NCBI GenBank assembly: GCA_021107975.1
Contig: JAIORT010000454.1
Location: 1 to 9,208, forward strand
Direction: 5' to 3'
From: Bacteroidales bacterium
Lineage (GTDB): Bacteria; Bacteroidota; Bacteroidia; Bacteroidales; JAADJA01
DNA: 9,208 nt
Shown in pieces: positions 6,137-9,208 of this stretch; position 1 is the stretch's first letter, and each line of letters begins with the position of its first letter. The notes below the pieces were generated by a model that made no database searches, was not told the origin of the DNA, and saw nothing but the letters and a program-made list of their open reading frames with translations. Position numbers and translations under genes: made by a program.

Positions 6137-6215
6137 ATATCCCAGAAATAATTGTACAAACAGGAAATTCGGTTCAATCTTGCGGTATTTAATGAAACCG
6201 GTGAATAGAAAGATT

Positions 6216-7664
6216 TTACTTTTTAAGGATTTTATATGTGTTTAAATCTCCGGAAGTAAACTGGATTTGAACAACGTAAATTCCATCAGATAAATCCGTT
6301 GTTTTGATTGTATAAAAAGTTGAGTTCACCTCTGTTTCCTTAAAATTCGCAATACCCAGGGAAGAATAAACCGCAATTGATTTAATGGGTTCATTTGACC
6401 GGATATGCAAATTATCTTTAACCGGATTGGGGAAAAGGTTTACGGTATTAATCTCATAGACTGAAACATCTGTGACTAGGGTTAACGGTATGTAAAAATC
6501 CACACAATTACCTTCATCGTCAAAATCTTTCCCCTCTCCAGCCAACCAGTTGCCTCCGTTAAAAACACAATTGATTGCTTCAACATTAACACCCGGATCA
6601 ATTCCGTAAAAGGCGGAGGGAAGAAATGCAATTGACCAGGTTGAATCTCCATTATATGTTAATTTTGGAGCCTGTCCATTTACACCGAGTGAATCAAAAT
6701 AAATGGCATTAAGCCATACCTCTCCATTAATGGTTACTCCAGAGTGCATCATAACCGAATCTGCATTAAACAGATCACCTTCAGGACATGATAACTTTGT
6801 ATCAAATGTTAAAGTGATATTATCAAATACTGTTGCATCCGGTGGATAAATTGAAATAGCCGGTGGCATTGGGGGTATAAAGGTTGTTGTATCATTTATA
6901 AAAAAACCATTTAATAAAGTAACCGTATCGTCAATAGAATTATAAATATTAACATGCCAGAAATCAGATAATGCATCACCAGGTATTGAAAGTTGCGCAG
7001 AAATCAATGTATCATTAACTGCATAAATCGAATTAATATTTATTATTTCAGAGTCATTGTTTAACCATGCGGTTGTTGTGTCCTCCTGAAAATGTGTGTT
7101 AAGACAGAATATTTGAACGTTTAGCGAAGCTCCCTGATCACCGTTGTCAGGTTCAATAGCCTGTAAATAAGGAATGACCGGAGGAGTACCCGGCAAAATA
7201 GGAATAAAAAAATCAATACAATTTACACCGCCTGATTCAAAATCCCTGCCATCTTCATTCCAGTTTGATCCATTGTTAAAAACGGCACAAATCTGAGTTA
7301 CATTTGCTCCAGGGGCAAAACCATAAAATTCAAAAGGAATAAATATTATTGAATAGGTATCATCCGCATTCAATGTTAAAATCGGTGATTGTCCGTTGGC
7401 ACCTGTGGCATCAAACCCGATAACATTTTGCCACTGGTTTCCATTTATGGTTATTCCGGAGTGCATCGCAACATACGGAAACCCGACAAGACTACCTGAA
7501 AGAAAACAGGCTTCTTCCGGATCGAAGGTTAGTGTAATCTCATCGTAAACTGTAGCATTTGCAGGCTCAATGCTAATTGCTGCCGGCATCTGGCATACAG
7601 CTTTATTTTCAATTAAAAGGAAAATCGAAAATACAACTATGGATAATTTAAGTATAGTTTTCAT
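6216..7664 (-). CDS. Secreted T9SS type A sorting-domain protein with duplicated beta-rich domain
   Basis: This is a 482-residue exported protein of unknown specific function. Residues 1-24 form a signal peptide (Lys3/Lys6, hydrophobic core, A-V-C end), leaving Gln25 at the mature N-terminus as is common in Bacteroidota. A roughly 130-residue domain occurs twice (26-155 and 266-394), with about half the residues identical by eye. Each copy has I-PANATV-D-ITLTFD-like, MHSG-TING, FYG--PG-NV and a C-terminal CxDFxIP motif. Between them, 160-256 resembles an IPT/TIG-like beta-sandwich (EPDNGDQGASLNVQI, LNGFFIN). The C-terminus (about 405-482) is a type A sorting domain: LFPNPVKDNLHI, then DLSDGIYVVQI, ending KILKK. 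It should be secreted through the outer membrane and anchored or released. The repeated domain resembles the starch-binding-like beta domains of Bacteroidota amylase and SusE-type proteins (inference). The gene follows the GH13 gene by 68 bp, with a possible promoter of its own. Confidence 0.88.
   Translation of the reverse strand: MKTILKLSIVVFSIFLLIENKAVCQMPAAISIEPANATVYDEITLTFDPEEACFLSGSLVGFPYVAMHSGITINGNQWQNVIGFDATGANGQSPILTLNADDTYSIIFIPFEFYGFAPGANVTQICAVFNNGSNWNEDGRDFESGGVNCIDFFIPILPGTPPVIPYLQAIEPDNGDQGASLNVQIFCLNTHFQEDTTTAWLNNDSEIININSIYAVNDTLISAQLSIPGDALSDFWHVNIYNSIDDTVTLLNGFFINDTTTFIPPMPPAISIYPPDATVFDNITLTFDTKLSCPEGDLFNADSVMMHSGVTINGEVWLNAIYFDSLGVNGQAPKLTYNGDSTWSIAFLPSAFYGIDPGVNVEAINCVFNGGNWLAGEGKDFDDEGNCVDFYIPLTLVTDVSVYEINTVNLFPNPVKDNLHIRSNEPIKSIAVYSSLGIANFKETEVNSTFYTIKTTDLSDGIYVVQIQFTSGDLNTYKILKK
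6483..6869 (-). repeat. Second copy of the duplicated domain (residues 266-394)
   Basis: This copy pairs with 7200-7589. Cys293, Cys366 and Cys387 stand 240, 240 and 238 residues after Cys53, Cys126 and Cys149 of the first copy, so the cysteine pattern is conserved along with the surrounding motifs. Gly/Asn-rich loops such as VNGQAPKLTYNGD and the PGVNVEAINCVFNGG segment align closely. The copies have diverged enough to indicate an old duplication. Confidence 0.8.
7200..7589 (-). repeat. First copy of the duplicated domain (residues 26-155)
   Basis: This copy starts directly after the signal peptide with MPAAISIEPANATVYDEITL and ends CIDFFIPI. It pairs with 6483-6869. The conserved aromatic and Gly/Asn positions (NGNQW, FYGFAPGANV, FNNGSNW) are what would be expected of a carbohydrate-binding-like surface, but no binding residues can be proven from sequence alone. 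Confidence 0.8.
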
Positions 7665-7689
7665 GATAAATTTTTTATTAAATTTTGTA

Positions 7690-7717
7690 CAAAGTTATTA
7701 TTTCCTTATGAATCAAA
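7690..7717 (-). promoter_or_regulatory. Possible promoter of the T9SS protein gene
   Basis: On the minus strand TAACTTTG (7690-7697) is a perfect TAnnTTTG box. A TTTG (7714-7717) lies 16 bp upstream, shorter than the usual spacing. The start would fall about 20 bases before the ATG at 7664. If real, the secreted protein can be expressed apart from the GH13 gene. No intrinsic terminator is visible in this 68-bp gap, so read-through is also possible. Confidence 0.42.
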
Positions 7718-7732
7718 AAAAACCGTCTAAAA

Positions 7733-9148
7733 TCACTTTGCTATTCTCGAAAAAATCTTAAAATCCCAGGCATTCAAATCAACTGAAATATTTTCTGTTA
7801 AGGATTTTTTTTCATCTGTAAAGATATCATAATAATCCCCCAAGTATTCATTTCCGATCAAAGTAATAGTTACAGGTTTATCAGTTAAGTTAGTAATGAC
7901 AAAAATTTGATTGCCTTCTTTTTCCCTGATAAAGGCAAATACAGATTCATCATCCGATGTTTTAATCCTTTTCAGTTCTCCACCATATTCCCCGTTCCAA
8001 AGAGCTTTATTTTCGGATTTCAAATGGTTGAGGTTCGTATAAAACTTAACTAATGAAGAATCACAATCCCAATCGATCTCGTCCTTTTCAAAGAACTCCA
8101 ATCGTTTATCCAATCCCACTTCCTGACCGCTGTAAATCAAAGGCATTCCCGGTAAAGTATAAGTCAGTACAGCAAATGCTTTCGCCCCCTCCCCCATTCT
8201 TTCGTTTACAGTTCCGTTCCAGGAGTTCTCATCGTGATTAGTGATAAAATTCATACGATAAGCATTTGCAGGGTAAAGAGCGTTTTGTTTTTCTATATAG
8301 ACTTCTATATCGCTTGCATTTTTTTCTCCCTTGGCAATCTGGTTCATAATATGATGAAGTTCCCATGCATACGACATATCAAATGCTTTTTCGTGATGAT
8401 CAACCTGTTCGGCTTCGGCAAGCATAAACACAGGTTTTATATTATCAAGTTGTTCCCTGGTTCTATCCCAGAAATCAGTCGGTACCATACCGGCTACATC
8501 GCACCGATAACCATCAATATCTGCTTGTTCAACCCAAAACTTTAATGCTTCTATCATATAATCAGGTAAACCCTGGCTGTCGTAATCCAAATCAGCCACA
8601 TCAGTCCAGTCGTAAGGAGATACCATTTTGCCCGTTGAATCTTTAGTGTACCAGTCAGGATGCTCATATATCATTTTATTATCCCATGCAGTATGATTTG
8701 CCACCCAGTCGAGGATAACTTTAAATCCCATATCATGAGCTTTTTTGACTAAATCTTTAAAATCATCCATTGTCCCGAATTCAGGATTGACTGCCATGTA
8801 ATCTTTAACAGCATAATAACTTCCCATAGTTCCTTTCCTGTTTTTCTCACCAATAGGGAAAATAGGCATTAACCAAAGAATATCTACTCCCATTTCTTTC
8901 AGACGGGGCAAATGTTTTTCAAAAGCTTTAAAAGTACCTTCTTCGGTATATTGCCTGATGTTGACCTCGTAAATATTTGCATTTTTGCTCCAATCAGGAT
9001 GTTTTACAAAACTTTCAATTGTCTCAACTTCTTCAGCCTTTTGTTTGTTTTGATTATTACACGAAATTAAAAAGAGAATGCCTGTTACAGGAAGCAACAT
9101 TAATAACAAATAAAATTTCCGGATGTAAAAACTGATCAATGGTTTCAT
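7733..9148 (-). CDS. GH13 alpha-amylase-family lipoprotein
   Basis: This is a 471-residue glycoside hydrolase predicted to cleave alpha-1,4-glucan links in starch or maltooligosaccharides by the GH13 retaining mechanism. The N-terminus is a lipoprotein signal: basic and hydrophobic residues, then lipobox LISC with Cys30, followed by a polar linker with acidic residues (KAEEVE, 37-42) that may mark surface export. The (beta/alpha)8 barrel carries DWVANH (147-152), GYRCD with nucleophile Asp217, general acid Glu245 in MLAEAE, and NHD with Asp306. LWLMPIFP (91-98) and GMPLIYSGQE (334-343) mark other barrel strands, and domain B is short. A C-terminal beta domain covers about 385-471. At 471 residues it is much smaller than SusG and has no added binding module. 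M1 is preferred over Met17, which would drop the basic region. Exact specificity (amylase, neopullulanase-like or other) cannot be set. Its likely partner is the secreted protein downstream. Confidence 0.93.
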   Translation of the reverse strand: MKPLISFYIRKFYLLLMLLPVTGILFLISCNNQNKQKAEEVETIESFVKHPDWSKNANIYEVNIRQYTEEGTFKAFEKHLPRLKEMGVDILWLMPIFPIGEKNRKGTMGSYYAVKDYMAVNPEFGTMDDFKDLVKKAHDMGFKVILDWVANHTAWDNKMIYEHPDWYTKDSTGKMVSPYDWTDVADLDYDSQGLPDYMIEALKFWVEQADIDGYRCDVAGMVPTDFWDRTREQLDNIKPVFMLAEAEQVDHHEKAFDMSYAWELHHIMNQIAKGEKNASDIEVYIEKQNALYPANAYRMNFITNHDENSWNGTVNERMGEGAKAFAVLTYTLPGMPLIYSGQEVGLDKRLEFFEKDEIDWDCDSSLVKFYTNLNHLKSENKALWNGEYGGELKRIKTSDDESVFAFIREKEGNQIFVITNLTDKPVTITLIGNEYLGDYYDIFTDEKKSLTENISVDLNAWDFKIFSRIAK

Positions 9149-9208
9149 GTGTTTAAATTATTGTAACGTGTTGACTATTTGCCACTCACATTTAATCACC
9201 CCCTTGTG
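9149..9208. other. Upstream end of the window, 60 bp, no gene seen
   Basis: This is the region just upstream of the GH13 gene. No TAnnTTTG box and no Shine-Dalgarno are visible in it on the minus strand, so the GH13 promoter probably lies beyond the window or the gene is read from an upstream gene. Confidence 0.6.

Larger units (their letters stand above)
5761..6215. other. 455-bp control region between rpsL and the T9SS gene
   Basis: No gene is supported in this AT-rich stretch. A 68-codon plus-strand open frame (5771-5977) runs through the rpsL promoter and has no recognisable features. Read on the minus strand, the region holds, in order: a roughly 80-base stretch after the T9SS gene with only weak dyads and no intrinsic terminator, two 9-bp direct repeats, the P2 box, two adjacent hairpins, a 6-bp-arm inverted repeat (5861-5874), the P1 promoter with its spacer palindrome, a palindrome at the likely start site, and a 30-base leader to rpsL. 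No tRNA or known riboswitch was recognised. Confidence 0.8.

Noticed and set aside
6182..6203. Weak stem just after the T9SS gene as a terminator
   Set aside because: The stem has only about 6 bp with a bulge and no T-run follows on the minus strand, so an intrinsic terminator is not supported.
7590..7664. Possible lipobox at Cys24 of the T9SS protein
   Set aside because: The residues before Cys24 are Lys-Ala-Val, not a proper lipobox. Cleavage by signal peptidase I leaving Gln25 fits better with T9SS export.
8053..8545. Plus-strand open frames opposite the GH13 gene
   Set aside because: The minus strand has a full GH13 protein with every catalytic motif; the opposite frames are shadows with no recognisable content.

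Overview
The window is AT-rich DNA from a member of the Bacteroidota; the order cannot be fixed from sequence alone. The evidence for the phylum is as follows: a type IX secretion (Por/T9SS) C-terminal sorting domain, Bacteroidetes-type promoters (-7 box TAnnTTTG, with an upstream TTTG box in the best case), an almost complete absence of Shine-Dalgarno sequences, a signal-peptide junction that leaves an N-terminal Gln, and the gene order rpsL-rpsG-fusA-rpsJ-rplC-rplD-rplW-rplB with no tuf gene between fusA and rpsJ. All eight of these genes, plus two others, are complete in the window and all ten lie on the minus strand, so transcription runs from high to low coordinates.

Region 1 (5760 down to 3) is the fused str-S10 ribosomal operon: S12, S7, EF-G, S10, L3, L4, L23, L2. 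Gaps are 5 to 35 bp and rplC overlaps rplD by 10 bp. The operon is expected to continue past base 1 into rpsS. rpsJ starts with GTG. Only rpsG has a well-placed GGAG ahead of its start.

Region 2 (5761-6215) is a 455-bp control region with no convincing gene. Next to rpsL is a good promoter (P1) carrying two adjacent perfect inverted repeats, one between and overlapping the promoter boxes and one at the likely transcription start. About 260 bp further upstream is a second TAnnTTTG box (P2), whose initiation region matches that of P1 closely. A pair of 9-bp direct repeats spaced 21 bp apart lies just upstream of P2. Between P2 and P1 are two adjacent hairpins that could form a structured leader. 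This is the least explained part of the window.

Region 3 (6216-9148) is a two-gene carbohydrate module. The first gene encodes a GH13 alpha-amylase-family lipoprotein with all catalytic residues present. The second encodes a secreted T9SS cargo protein with two copies of a roughly 130-residue beta-rich domain flanking an IPT/TIG-like domain. The module probably acts on starch-like glucans at the cell surface. It has no evident link to translation; the adjacency looks like ordinary gene order.

Most of the window is conserved core genome. No mobile element, CRISPR array, tRNA or rRNA was found. The points most worth a second look are the rpsL upstream region and the duplicated-domain secreted protein.
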